This document shows, one piece after another, positions 14,801 to 29,800 of a DNA stretch of 64,000 nucleotides. Origin of the DNA: Gibbula magus (taxonomy: Eukaryota; Mollusca; Gastropoda; Trochida; Trochidae); NCBI GenBank assembly GCA_936450465.1, contig OW388304.1, positions 5,586,700 to 5,650,699 on the forward strand, in the 5' to 3' direction. The notes beneath the pieces are model-generated. The model did not search any database. It was not told the DNA's origin and saw only the letters and a program-made list of their open reading frames with translations. The position numbers and the translations under genes are program-made. Position 1 is the first letter of the stretch, and every line of letters starts with the position of its first letter.

Positions 14801-17800
14801 TAGTAATTTGAAATTATTTAAGGAACCAAACATTCTCATTTCACTCTGAAATGTTGATTTGTCACAATAAAGAATGAAAAATAAAGATGTAATCTAACAT
14901 ACATGGAATAATTATTTAATTTATACAATACCTATACTGATTATTTCCCACTGATTCAAACAAATATAGCCCTATTGTTAATAAAGAAGAAAAATGTGAG
15001 CATGGCTCACATACCCCGCCATCCGCTATCCGTCCATTGAGCTTCATAGATGTCAAGGGTACAAAGTTTAAAAAACAGATCAAAGCATCATAATATTGTC
15101 TAAAATATTTTTGGGAACTGGCTTTGTTATTACACAATTTCAATCACCTAGATGTGTTGTATTTCTTAGGTAACTTAATTGTTTACATGAGAGCAATACA
15201 GGGGTAATTTGTACCAAATTCAGTTACAGATTAAAGGCCCATACCCCCGTAAAAATAATATTTAGGAACATGACTTTGACCTCGACGAAGAGTATCATCT
15301 GGACACTACATGTTAAATTTCATTTAGCTAGATGTAATAGTTTCCGAGCAAACTTGTCCCCATTGGAGCATCACAGCGATTTTGGTACTAAGTTCAATTT
15401 CGGATTCAAGATCCGTAACTCCGTAAAAAATATATTTCACAATTGGTTTTCGACCTCGCTAAAGAGAATGGTCATGAGCAGTCACAACCAACATTTCATT
15501 CACCTAGGTTTAATCGTTACCGAGAAAACTTGTCAGGATTGAACACAATAAACCAAAGTCCATGTAAAAAAGTGACGTTTCCATGGACACGACAAAAGCT
15601 CAGAAAACTGAAAATTGTCTATGCGTGATGGGAAGAACATGATTAACAACTGTACAAAGTTTGGTTCAAGTACCTTTGAAGGTTTTTAAGATAATTGACC
15701 AGACGGAATAACGGACGGAAGGACGGACGGACGGACGGACGCAATGATCGCTATATACCCCGCTTACTTCGTAGCGGGGGTATGAATATGTGTACATTAA
15801 ACACATGTATTTAATGCCTGCTTCATACACTGTCAGAAAGCCGGGTACTGGTACCTGGTCGCCAACAAGCCCCTAGGTCCCTCTGCTGCTCGTCAAATGG
15901 AGAGAGGACTTGTGACAGAGAAACACGCCTTCCATCACCCAATCCTGCAGTTCGAGAACAACACAGCGCACTCGTGTAGAGGGGTACGTTTCATCAGAAT
16001 ATGCCAAGTTATATGTTAGAATTAATAGCTTGGAGTAGACGTATGACATCCTAATATGCATTAAGAGCCAAACTCAACGTCGTCAGAGATCTTTACGACT
16101 AAGCAATACACTGAACAGCTAAACAGACCTGCAATATATAATATATATGTAACTGACGTTTGAACTTATGAGAACTCTCTCGAGAAATAGATTTTCTCAA
16201 ATTCAAGTATTGACAATCAATCATACACGCTTCTTACTTAGAAATACATCATCCATTCTGACCATATGGTTAAGCTTTTGGAACAAGGACACTTCAATCA
16301 ATCAATCTTTATTTGCACTGAAAAGGCCTCAGGCCTATAGTACATATGCATATAACATGGGAATATACACGCGTGTATACATTTACATTTTTAAGGTGTT
16401 GTGTTTTTTTTTTATATCTATAAGACATTGCATTATGAATATATAAAGCAAGATTTTGTAATAAAATTTCATTTGTACTGCTCATTAGATTAATGAATCT
16501 TATAGTACTTGGATGGACATAGAAGTAGCGTTTAATATACTTTTCACGTTATAAATTATACAATGGGCAAATGAGAAGAACATGGTATTCGTCCTCAATT
16601 CCGTTTAAACTACATAATGTACATATTCTGTCTTCTTTTTTAACAGTTTTATATCTGCCACTTTCGATAACCAAATCATGGGATGAGCATCGGAATGTTG
16701 CTATTGACTGCTTATATTTCTTGATATCAACACATGAAAGATATATTTCAGTTGAAAGGTCATTTTTAAACATTGAGTCATTAAAAGAAATGTGTTCACA
16801 CCATGTTTGAATATACATATATTTAAGTCGTGTGGTTTTAACGACTGAATGAATAATGGATGAGATTCTACATGTTGTGCATTCCACACATTTCCAAAAC
16901 CAAAAGAGAATTAAAAAAAATCTTTTCTTTGGATGCCCAATTTCTTTGTCCATATTCATCATACAATAACATCATATTATAGCATTTCTCGGTATTCTGT
17001 TGGAAGACATAGCTAAAAGTGTTAGCCAATATTTGAGTAAATATTCAGCGGGAACCTCCCATAAACCATGGCACTCGGAGTATTCATTATTACTTGCATT
17101 AATTCTTGCATGCAAAAAGGTGAACCTTTTCAATTATATTCGTATTTTGTAAACCCCAGACTTCTGAGCCATATAACAATATTGGTTTTATTTTAACATC
17201 AAAGATTTTGAAAAAGGTCTGGAGGGATAGATCACCTAGGACACGTGTCTGTTTAAATATACCTATGAACACCTTTTTAGCTTGCGTCACTGCCTGATAG
17301 GAATGTTTGTGCAATGAGAGTTTTTTGCTAAAATATACACCCAAATATTTATAAAATGAAGTTGTCTCCAAAAGTTCCCCTTTGAAATACCATTTTTCTG
17401 CTTTTGATAATTTCCCGCCATTTTTAAAAACCATGAATTTTGATTTAGATCTATTCACAGTAAGTTTCCAATCAATACAGTATTTTTCTAATTCATTGAT
17501 TTGTCTTTGTAAACCAATTACAGTTGAAGAAAACAGGATAATATCATCTGCGAATAATAACAGAAATAGCTCGATTTCATCTGGGTGAAGTTGTATACCA
17601 TGCGTACAATTCTTCCTAATTTGACTGACTAATTCATTAATGAACATTGTGAATAAAAACGGGCTCAATACGCACCCCTGTCTAACTCCCGAATGGCTTA
17701 TAAAACTTTCTGAAATTTCATTATTGTTCCGAACACACACTTTGACATTCTCATATATACTTAAGAAATAAAGTTCGCTGTACCCGAATGTGTTTTGTAA

Positions 17801-20800
17801 TAAAGTATAGTTTTCCCTGAACTATTATGTTAAAGCACGAGGACGTTAAATATACTTTATTACAAAACACATTGGGGTACAGCGAACTTTATTTCTTTTC
17901 TAAGATGCTAAATGATCAGATACAGGTAACATTCTGCTTCAAATAATTTGGAAAATACAAATATTGTTTACATTCTTTATATTAATAATCCATGAATTGT
18001 CCCAACGGATGGATATTCCACGTGTAAAACCCACCCCCTAAGATAGACTAAGATCACGTGACTAACATTCCAAAAAGAATTGTGGGTAAAGCTGGATCAA
18101 GTCTTAGCGTGATGGCGGAACGTAATTTGTCTAATTCAAATGTTTTGCTGCTGTCATACAAAATTGATATTTATTATCCCACCGATAATTTTGACCGACT
18201 GCAGAAGTTGCAAACCATGGAAAGGAGTACACGCTTTATTGGTTGCGATGTAAGTGTTCAGACGGCTGAGGCGAATCGACGTTACGTTACAATGGGCACA
18301 CTTGATCACGAGGGAGCGGCGTGGAACGGCGGGAACGTCATTCTATAAAACTATACCTTTACTGTCTGATAAAGTACTTTTTTTTCGATTGTTCTAACTG
18401 CTAGGCATCTTAGAATGCACAATAATCTGTTCATTTTTATACTCAAACTATGTGATTTCATTAAGTTCCATAGGATTTCCATAGGATTCAGGACAATTCA
18501 CTTTAAAATTCTTACGATGAAAATTGGTTGTCTTATATAGCGAGGTTTGCGAGTGGACCACCTTATAGCGAATGAAGGTGACGAGCCGGGAGTCCCAGAA
18601 AACGGAGTTTTTGGTGCACAGACCTCTCACGTACCCAAAGACCCGGACGGCAATCCAGCTATATCCACCATGACACGGTAACTAAACAACTACACGTGAC
18701 GTCCAAACGCATTGGCAACATCGTTGTTGGTCGACCCCATCTGCAACATCCCCAGAGCTCTTTCTCTTTCTCAACTTGTCAATCGCGGCATGATTTCGTA
18801 CATGTGTGCCTTATCATGCAAAGTAGGCACATTTCATACCCTGTAGAAGCATTCAGTTCATGCAAATGCTGCTTGAATTTTGCTACATTGAGTGATACTG
18901 CGTTTGGTTGAAAAAACAAAAAAAGAAAGGTTTTCATTTCCAAGCAAAACAATTCACATAAATAATCGTCTGTGTTCCTTAATACTATTAAGTCATTTGA
19001 CAACACAGTAAACTCGTTTTCACTAAGGTAAATTACGAATAAAGATCTTCAATGAGTAGAAAATATATTTCATAAGTTTAACACTTAAACATACTCAAAA
19101 ACAGTATTTTTCATCGTTTAGGGTTTATGATGTAAATCATACAACCTTTTTGTCTAGACACAAAAGTAAAAGTTTACTTTCAACTTCTTCTTGACATCTA
19201 AATAACATTTATTGGTTACTACCAGCTTGGTCGAAAACCGGACAATTTTAAGCTTCTTAAGCAAGCTCCCTTTTGCCACAATATGAATCCATCAGGAATT
19301 TTAAACGTTTTATAAGCATAAAGCTACGTCATTCAGCTTTCTTTTGAACCATTCATTTCTCAAATATCTTTGATACTTAACACGTTATTAAAAAAAGAAG
19401 TTTGGTAACTGTTCTTTTGGCGTTTAGAGTACATAACCATTTGGTTGAGATGCCTTGGTGTTAAAGGCACTGTAGCAGTGTTGTTATGTTTTCTCAAATT
19501 TGCCATTTATTATTAAAGTTTATACAATATATTGTAACGTTAATGGGTACAGCATTTAATTTGACGTCCCAATAATCGGTATCCATAGAAAACGGTTATC
19601 CTATTGGAAGAAATGGTGCCACATAATGCTTCATGCTAATTGTAGAGTACAGGCAGCAAGATGGTTTACATATCCATCATTTTACCATATTTAAAACTCT
19701 ATTTGAGTGTGTAGGTATTGCTACATCATTCATTTAATCTCTCACTACCTTCGAGCGGCACCTTTCAAAACTGGCCACTCGATGGGAAATGGCGTATTCG
19801 AACCATGTACAAACAAAACTTTCCGCTATAATGTATGTATGATTTGCTTGACAAGTTAAATCTGAAGAAGCTTAACAGGACAAAGAGAAGCTAATCTCAA
19901 TTTGTATTGTCCACTCAATATATGTTCTCCTTTCAACAGATTCCGTGCCTATAAAAACATCAATCAAAATGTTTGGACGAAATCTGGCAACCTTATAATG
20001 GAATATTTCACGTGAGTTTGAAACGAAATAAGACAAAACATACATGTCTTTTTGATCTTCTATATCCTTGTCTTTAATGATGTTAATGGTTTACAATATT
20101 AATATTTCAACTGTAGTAGGTACAAACATAAGTCATTTATGTCATTTGTTCAGTTGCTTAGTAAGAATTGTTATGGATGTGCAACTTACTTATTCCAATA
20201 ATAAAGAAATGCCAAGACCATCTAAAACTGTCATTTCTTGATTTCGTTCTTACTCTTGGCATATACATCAAAACTTATAAATATCTTTGATTGTTGATCT
20301 TTATGTTTGTATATTTGTATATCCACCGAATTTGTCATCCTGAACCGAACCAGGAATGATATTGACGCTGATGCAATGACGATGGTAATGGTTTCAGGTT
20401 GGCTGATTCGCCTCGTAGTTTGGCTATGGCTCGATCAGCATCACAGACCTTCACAGAAATCAGGAACTCTCTCTTCATTGGCGAGTCAGACAACCTCGGC
20501 GAAAAACAGGAGCCCTTCGGTAGATCATTGGCTATGGGACCGTAAGTTATAAACACCTTATCTAATCAAAGTAGTTCATGTTTATTGGTTTCTTCTAGTT
20601 GTACTTTCTGTTATTTTGTTTGTTTAAGCACTATTTTACTATATTATTCTGTTGAGAACGTACTAATTATTTATGTTTATTTGAACAAAAGGCACATATA
20701 TAAGTTCATCACTGCTTTTAGTATGAAATCCGTATACATAAATCCCAGTTTTGAAAAATGAAATATAACTTGCATGACTTTCTTTTATAACTTATTTCAG

Positions 20801-23800
20801 GACTGAAGCTCTGCTCCGAATCCCAGTTTTGCAAACTAAAATATTTGTTTGATAACTTTCTTTTATAACTTATTTCAGGACTGAAACTCTGCAAGGTATC
20901 AAGTTTTGAAAACTAAAAAGTAACTGTCATATCTTTCTTTTAAACTGTTTTCAGGAAGGAAGCTCTGCAAGGTATCAAGTTTTATCAAGGCCCTGGATAC
21001 GTCACTGATTGTTTCTTCGATAACTTCGAACATAAGTATTCAGGAGATATATTCAGACCAGCAGGAGCCGTCAGCTTTAAGCGCTCCAGTCCCTACCCTT
21101 CGGCTCCTAACAGTGGCGTGCGCGATCTGAAGTTCGGCTACTGTGATGAGGTTAGTCATTGGCTCCCTGTTCCTCACAATTGGCATGCTGTCCTCTGTCA
21201 CAATCAATCATCCATAAATTTGTCTTAGTAGTGTTGGCAGTGAGGGGTGTAAATCAAATATTTACAGCCCCCAATCATAACATTATCACTTGAGGTTGTT
21301 CATTCGTTGACTAATTTAGTTTTGTCACTTGTCGAATGTACTATTTGGTCTGTGTTTAAACAAATGTTTAACTTAATATAATTTCTTTAAGTATTCTTTT
21401 TCAGAATGGAGCCTCCTTGGGGTACATATAGCATAAACATCCTATTTTTTGAGTAATGACAGTTAGAATTTAATATTTTTAATAAAATAACCGTAAAAAT
21501 AATAAATTACTAAAAAATAAACATTTGGACCACCCTAAGTGGGCCCCAACCCTGGCGGTTGCTAGGCACGCCAAGGGCAGGTAACTCTCTACTCACCACT
21601 TATAAATCTGTCATTCCAAGAGTATAGACGTGTTTGATTTTCTCTCAGGGTCGCAGATAATTCTAAGAAATGGACCAAGATCTCAATACTGTAGGAGTGG
21701 TAACCTTTTCTTATTTTTTCTCGGCAGAGTTTTCCATTTATCATCGCATTCCTTACCTCGTAATTATCGTTTTTCTTTGCCTACTTGACCAGTTATGGCC
21801 ACGTGGCGGGAAAAAACGCCCATCATGGCGGCCCTTTTTCTTTTTTCGTATCTCTTTTCACAGAGTTCGAAAATGTTCTGGGGTTGTCCACGTTGGTTTA
21901 CGATAGGTTTATGTAGGATGCACGACGGTTTCCATCCCTTTCTGGTCAACCTTAGCTTTCCGATCGGGATTGGCACTTAGTCGTTTTTCATGTCAGCCAT
22001 GTTTGTTTACATGTTTTTCATTCAGGCATCAGGTACGTATCAATGGCTTGCATTTATTATTATTACTATGCAGGACTAATATAACTACCTCTGCCGGGGT
22101 CTTGTTGCATTTGTTGATGTTTACATATGCACATTCCTACCCCACCCATTTTGGTCTCACACTCTGATTGTTGGATTTTCAGTCCTTCACTCAGTGTTCG
22201 GGATGTCACATTAAAATGCCGCCAGCAAATCGGCATGCTAAATGCATTAAGTGCTTGGCGGAGGACGGGCATGATGACAGCCTTTGTGAAGTCTGTCTTG
22301 CTTTCACACCCAAGGCCAGGAAGTCCAGGCACGCTGACTTCCAGTACTACTACAAGCTTATAAAGGCGGGTACCGACGTTGCTTCCGTGAATCCCCCCTC
22401 TAAGCTCAAACGTAAGGCAGGAAAGGGTAAAGGGTCTGGTAAGGGCCGCACTAGCGACAAGGCTTTCTCTCCTCCTCCGTCTGTACTCGTATCAGAGGAG
22501 GAGGCTGAGTTACAGCCCCCTGTCCTAGAGAGACAGGTCCCCCCCCCCCCTGCACCTTTTGATTTACAACAATTTTCATCCATATTGCATGAGCAGATGA
22601 AGGGAATGTTGGCCGAGGCGGTCTCGGGGCTCCGTAAGGAGTTCCAGGCCCCAAGGTTGACGGACCCGGATGCTACAACGCAGCCCCGAGTCCCTAGTGG
22701 CTCAGGTGGCACCGGGGTTGGCGGCAACCAAGGCTCCGACCTTGCTATGCCGTCCGCCTCCAAGCTCCAGGCTACTGATCCAAATGGGAGCCTTCGGAGC
22801 CTACCAAGGTGCGAAGCTCGAGGGTGACGTTGGCTACGCCGAGCAACCCTGAAGCCTCTCGGCGCCATAAGACCCGAGCCTCGGAGCCGGGCACCGAGCC
22901 TGGGTCCACGGGACCGGGTTCGGGGGTGGTCATGGAAGCTGTGGGGCAGCCTGTGCTGACACCCATTGTTCACATCGGGTCTTCCTCTCCCATCGATCCG
23001 GTCGACGATCCCTCTTTGGAGGTCTCCGTCTTCTCGGATCGGAGGGATGAGGAAGACATTGAGGACCTCATGGAGGTAGATGATGTGGATGATGAGGTGG
23101 GCGCTAGGGATGTCCCCCTAACTCCAGCTTTCGCACTGAGGCAGATGCGCGATAGGATCGCTGTAGCTCTGCCTCAGGTGGTGATACCGCCCCCGGCCCC
23201 GGTCTCCACTGGATTTCGCCTACCGGGGGACCAATTCTCTGCCCCGAAGGCGCCACAGGTGCAGCTCAGCCTGATCCCTTCCCTCGAGGCTGAGAGCATC
23301 ACTCCTCAACTGATCGGCACCAGGGTACGGGTTGATTGCCCGGACCTGGTGAGGAGGTACCAGATCGGTGAGGAGGGGTTGTTTGAAGTCCTGGGGGTTT
23401 GCGAGTACGTGTTTGCCCTCACCTCCCTTGCTGGGTCTGGGACCCATTCCCTTCTGGGAAAGCAAGGACGCCGGCAACCTCCCTTTACCCAGCAGGCCTC
23501 GCACTTGCGCTCGGCGTTCAGGTCTTTCGAAGACTCTTTTCGCAACGCGGCGCAGCAGGTGCGAGTGTGCGTGCATGGGGCCTACCTCTCGGCTCTTCAG
23601 TCGGAGTTGGTCTCCTATTGCAATTGGTGGGGGTCGGGACCCATCTTGCACGCAACGTCAGCAGGTCAGGACACCCATGCAAGGCTCCTGGCTCTGCCTT
23701 TCCGGTTGGGGGACTCCCTCTTCCCGGGGGCACAGCAGGTGCTCAAGGACTCTGTGGAGGTGGCCACGGTTTGGAAGGACACTAAACTCCTTACAAAATC

Positions 23801-26800
23801 GCCACCTCCCAAGCTCGCAAAGCGTCCTTGGCCCAAGGCTTCCCAAACTCCTTCGGCAGGAGAGGCCCCGGAGTGGATCAAACCACTCCACTACCAGGGT
23901 CAGAAGACTAGGGGCGGCAAGCAGGCACGCGGGGGAAAGCCTTCCAACAGGCCTTTTGGGGGAGGGTCGGAAACCCCATCAGGGTTCTTAACCCCGCCAG
24001 TTCCCGAGGTGGCCCCCAAAATTCCGAGAGCTGCCGGAGACGGGGGTTCACTGTCTGCAGCCCAGCATCCAAGTAGGCGGGCGTCTGTCAAGGTTCCTTC
24101 CGGCTTGGTCGAAGGTAACCAACAATCCCTAGGTCCTGTCCACCCTCAGAGAAGGACATCTGCCTCGGTGAAAAGTTGTGCCACCGGTCTTCTCCGGGAT
24201 ACGGTACACACCGGTCCCCTCTGTGCCAAAGCCAAAGCCAAATCCTCAGGTCCGAACTGCGAGCACTGCTCCAGAAATCGGCCATAGAGGTGGTACCCCA
24301 AGGTCAGGAGAAGAGTGGTTATAACTCCACCTACTTCATTGTTACCAAGAAGGACGGGGGTTTCAGACCGATTCTCAACCTCAAGTATCTCAACAGAAAG
24401 ATAGAGGTTCCATCGTTCAAGATGGAGACTTTGAGGTCGGTCATAGCATCCGTAGAGGCAAACGAGTGGCTTTCCTCGATAGACCTCAAGGACCCATATC
24501 TCCATGTCCCAATGCACCAGAGTTCAAGAAATATCTGACGTTTGCGTTCGACGGGACATGTTACCAGTTCAGGGTTCTACCCTTCGGCATCTCAACGGCG
24601 CCAAGGGTGTTCACGAAGCTCATGCTGATTCCCGCTTAGGTCGCCAGGGCACTAGGTCGGTTTTACCACCGGTACCTGGACTGGACCGGCAGAGTTCTGT
24701 GGGCCTTCCCACCAGTTTCTCTGATCTCCAGGGTCCTGTCACAGCTAGCGGTTCAGCCGGCTCATCTGCGTGTGCTGCTCGCGCCGCTGTGGATAGCGCA
24801 GTCCTGGTTTCCACTGGTACTCAGGATTCTAGTTTTGCCACCTGTGCTATTACCGTGTCGACCAGGACTGCTGGCTCAGGAGGGCAAGCCACACCCCAAA
24901 CCAGAGGTTCAATGGGTGGCTTGGCCTCTATCCGGAATCGCCTCCAAGAGGACGGTATTCCTGCACGAGTTGCAGACACAATACTGGCTTCGAGGAGGGA
25001 TTCGACAAACGTTCAGTACGAAGATAGATGGGCCTGTTATGCGCGCTGGTGTAGAGGCAGAGGGCTGCCAGATCCCTTTTCTACGTCTCTAGTTGCGGTT
25101 GTGGAATTCCTTCAGTCTAGATTTGATGCCGGCTGGGCCGCATCAACAGTCAGGGGATATTCTACAGCCATCTCTGCCTCATACGGTGGATGGTGCTCTC
25201 CTAGGGCCCATCCCCTGGTCCAGCGCTTCTTAGCAGGTGTGGACAGGATCCGACCTCCTGTGAGGCGGATCAGCCCTTCGTGAGATCTATCAGGTGTTCT
25301 AGATTGGTTGTCAGGGCCCAAGTTTGGGGACCTGGCAAACCTTTCATTACAGTTACTAACATGGAAGACGGCCTTTCTTGTGGCGGTCTCGTCTGGCAGG
25401 CGGGTAGGAGACATCCATGCGATGTCCTCCGATCCCGAGCTGACTGTCTTTCATAAGGACAGAGTCAGCATTAGACTGCCGGATACTTATCACCCGAAGG
25501 TCGATCATTTTTTCCATGTTACTGCCCCTATTGAGCTGCCCGCGCTACATCAAATTTAATCTGCATGTCAGGGATATGTGGTTAAGTTGTACATGTAATA
25601 ATTGGTATTACATTTTAATCCAATGTAAAGTGAACCATTTTCTCCAGCATTTTACATGTAAGGTATAGTTCAGTATAAATTCAATTCTCTGGGAATATTG
25701 ATACATATTTATTATACTGTCGACCTAAAAAGGTCGGGGGTATACAGTAATACCAATGATTCCGTCCGTCCGTCCGTCCGTCCTTCCGTCTGAAGACAAT
25801 TTTTGTCCGATCGATTACAGAAAAACTATTCATCTCATCCTTTTCAAATTTGGTACATGTCTTCTTCACCACTAGGAGAGGTCCAGTGCGAAGTTTTAAC
25901 CGAATTGGTGAATTTTTTAAGTTTTGGTGAATTTTTGTATGTTTTTAACTTAGTCAAATTCTGAGCATTTTTTTGTCCGATCGATTTCAGAAAAAAACTA
26001 TTCATCTCATCCTTTTCAAATTTGGTACATGTCTTCTTCACCACTAGGAGAGGTGCATTGCAAAATGTAATACGATTTGGTGATTTTTTGAATTTTGCCG
26101 ATTTTATATATGTTTTTACTTCATCATATTCATAGCTAGAATGAATGAAGCTACTTCTGTGTTGTGATTTGTTGACTTCATCATTTTCTTTTTCATGTAA
26201 CTTTCATCAAAAGCTACTTCTGTGTTCTTGTTGATTTTACTATTTTATATTTCCACTGGTTATAATTTTGGAAAAGTTAAATTTTCTTTCTTTTCAGTCA
26301 TAAACTGCTGTATATCTCTCACTGTGCCTTCAGGGGTGTGCTTTCATGTACCTGTTGTTTAAAGTCACTCGAATGAATCATTATGATGGATTAATTTCCA
26401 AAATAAAGTTGAAATCAGTGGTAATAGCAGTAGTGTATTATGTTACCCATACCTTTTCAAGTTACTATTATTCCTATTTTTACCAACTTTTTTACATGAA
26501 GATCGAGACTTGTCCTACCCTTTTTCACAAACAGTATAATCTTAGCAATTACAGTTCATAGCTTTTCAATCCCTTTCAGACACCTCTCTCTTTAAGTAAA
26601 ATAAAAATGCCAAACTTTAACAGTCGGGGGTATTAGTCAGCCACGCTCACTTTTTTGCTTGTTTTTCTTTAGTTTTTCTATGACAATTTCCGTAAAAGTA
26701 GTATTAGAATGTTTTCAACGCATCCATCCTCAAGGCTTGTTATTCTCACACTTTTCATCAGTAAATTGCACGATTCAATACCATTACCCATATATTTTTC

Positions 26801-29800
26801 TAAAAGTGACTCGATTTTTTTTATCTTCTTCCAACTATTCAAATTCCTCAATCATAAATCCCTGACGTTAAAATCAGAATAATGTATTGTAGGTATGAAA
26901 TTACATTGTACACCTTACCTGCTTTAAGTAAAATCCATTAAAAATTAATGAAAGTTTGTCACAAGATAGATTGAATACTGACTCTTACATGGAAAATGAA
27001 AAGGGTACCTCACCATTGAAATAATTCTACTAGATGGCGCCGCAAGCTGACGGGGACCCCAATATGTTCATACTTTTCGTCTCTGACTTAAACAATTAGA
27101 AATTTTCACAATATAGTTTTTTTTTTTTAAATTTTGATCTAAATTTAAAGAGCATCCACTATGAAAACAGTATAATTGAAATAAAGTATTTTCCATGTTG
27201 ATTAACAAAGTTAACAAAAAGAGTTTTCTGGGAATTCTGAGGGGGAAAAGAGGTTTGTAAATTCAAATCCACTACAGTGCCCCCAGCATTTAAAGAACAC
27301 TAGAATTTGATATACAAATCAATATAATGAAATAAAAAGGAAGGTCAGCAGTCTATTTTAATAATATTTTTAAAACATAAGATATGGTCACAATTTTTTG
27401 CCAAAGCTTGACTGAGCACTACTTCACTTTATATAGATTAGAGATTTGGTCAGAAAACACAATGTATTTCGATTAGTTAAAAGAGTGTGCTTTTGATAAT
27501 AAATGATAGATACCGTTTGGTCACTTTCCATAGGAGAACTCAACATGGTTCTACCAAGGGGAGCCAAATCTGCCTGGATTTGGCAACAGGGACGGTAACA
27601 GACAAGCCAGTTTCCATGACTACGACGGCACTTTGACAGGATCAGCAGGATCACAGGTGGTACAGAATGATCCTTTCTTCCTGACAGACAGGTGCTCGCT
27701 CAGACCCACCTGGGGAGACATCGCAGTGTGTCCTTATGAATATGCCAGGGTACGTAATCTTAGGGAAAGTCTAAAGTTATATTGGAAGACTTCGTCATAA
27801 ACTCACGGGCAAAAGAAACGTCACCATACAAAATACAAGATATTTCAATCATCGGGCGATAAATGCGACTGAAACAGCGTTACACCATGTCTTCAGAACC
27901 CAACAATACCAAATATGAATTTTCAAAACATTATCTATTCATAACTCTGAGAAACACAAGTTTTAAGAAATGGTCGTTTTGGAATCTCCTTAACAAGACG
28001 AGATAGAAGCCTCAAAAAGCCAGTTTTGGCTTGTTTTGAGACGTCCTACAGTAAAGACGCGTCAACAAATTTAAATCAAAGAAGGTTATTTCTGTCGAGG
28101 ATATCTTAAGTTAATTAAATTTCTACTTTTTCAATGTTTTAAACTTAAATACTAAATATTGTGGGCCAAAAACATCTTTAAAAAACGATTTTAGCACCCC
28201 ATGTCAATTTGAACAGATGTAAACATAAAAATTGCATACTCTGATGTATGAAATTGTGAATATTTCTTAAGAAAACATGTGGCTACCAAATACATACAAA
28301 ATCTATTTTCTCCGACATCAATATTTCATTTTATACTGTTTTCAAAATGTGGTGACGTTTCTTTTGCCCGTGAGTTTACTAAAGAACATTGCATGGAGCC
28401 ATGATTAGTGTAAACCACAACTTGCAACACCAGAGCGATTTTATCACTCTTTCCACCTCAGTTAACGACATCGTAGTTTATCCTCATGATTATGCCAGAG
28501 TAGCCATCACTGGGGTGGTTTTATCATTCTTAACACTACACAACATCGTACTCTCTTTTTACGGATATGCATGGCGTTATTCTACAAGTATTAACATCCA
28601 GCACGATTTGTGTGTGTACTTCAGTAAACAGCATCGTATTATGTCCTCACGGCACCAGAGTGTTTTCACCATCCTTAACAACTAACAACATCATAGTATG
28701 TCCTCATAAACCAGATCAGCCATCATCAGATCAATGCGATCTTAACGCGACACAGCATCGTAGCATCATCATGTATGAGCAAGGGTAACCCCTTACTAAA
28801 TGCATGCAATAGAGAACAATTGAGGTTTACATTTTAACATATGATATATACATCAAATAAATATAATTTTCTAAGACAAAAACTAGAAAGCGATCACGAT
28901 CTCAACATGGTGTTTTTTCTTCCTATTTCTGTTGAATGCTGCATACACTACCAGGCAAAAGAAAGTACTCACTTCTGTTGATTTTATCATATGTATGATT
29001 TTCAATTGCAAATATCTCAAGTTTTCGATGTCATAATCTAAATCCGACAGGTACAGGTATTTAGTCAGCAGTCAAAGAATACTTCTACATGTTTTCTAGC
29101 TTTAAAAAAATGGGACAGGGGAGAACTTTAAATATTCAATTTCTTCAAAACTTATTTTTATAATACACAACTGTTGATAGACATATAAGACAAGAAAATT
29201 AATAAATGTGCCTGATTCTGCACACATTTACATCATAATAAACAGTGTAGGGGTTATGTTGGTGTAAATTTCATTTATTACCCCTGTCTTCATTAAAAAA
29301 AGATATTTTAACTAAAATTAAACCACAATCACCAGATAAATATAATTGCATCGGGGCATAGTCAAATCCACCTGATTTCTTTAAAGTATTGAATTAATCG
29401 AAACCAACTGAGGTAACTACTTTCTTTTGCCAGGTAATTTTGTTGTCACTTTATTTTTTTTTATCTGGCTACAGCACTTCCATGTGTCTGAGTTAAGTAC
29501 AGCTTTTGAAAGCTCTGCATTCATATCGTAAGTGAACCAGCGATTCTATTTCAACCTCACAAAAAATGTACACAATGGTAATAAGTATATAAGTGTTTTA
29601 TAATAATAGTATGCTGTATTTGTTTAACTCTTTCCAGAACTCTTGATGCATCTGTTTTCTGTTCTTCTTTGATATCTCTCAGACCAAGTTTATTGGGGCG
29701 GGTGGAGTGTTTAAAACAAACAAGGATGACTGGGCCGTTTGGATGAGGAGAGATGACAGACCAAGTGACAAATTTCAGCTCATCGGTACGGTAAATTAGT

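Larger units (their letters stand above)
22168..25559 (+). mobile_element. DIRS-like tyrosine-recombinase retrotransposon, internally deleted
   Basis: A GC-rich island in an AT-rich intron. Order: gag-like ORF with a Cys cluster ([28 protein letters not shown]), an acidic/basic region, RT start ([29 protein letters not shown]), the '[16 protein letters not shown]' block, then a jump to the end of the RNase H region ([21 protein letters not shown]) and a tyrosine recombinase. The RT catalytic YxDD and most of RNase H are missing between about 24620 and 24700. The recombinase stops after its first catalytic Arg. Frameshifts are present near 22810 and 24170. The copy is not functional. Confidence 0.85.

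Noticed and set aside
15270..15628. Two overlapping 60-90-codon frames
   Set aside because: They lie inside a non-coding interspersed repeat with a GGAC microsatellite and repeated sub-blocks.
18058..18348. 96-codon frame in intron 12 as a gene
   Set aside because: No recognisable domain, no splice or promoter context, and only moderate length; left as unassigned.
20801..20900. Alternative starts for exon 16 at 20801 and 20879
   Set aside because: Both lead to TGA in the frame carried from exon 15. Kept as a finding about duplicated acceptors, not as coding exons.
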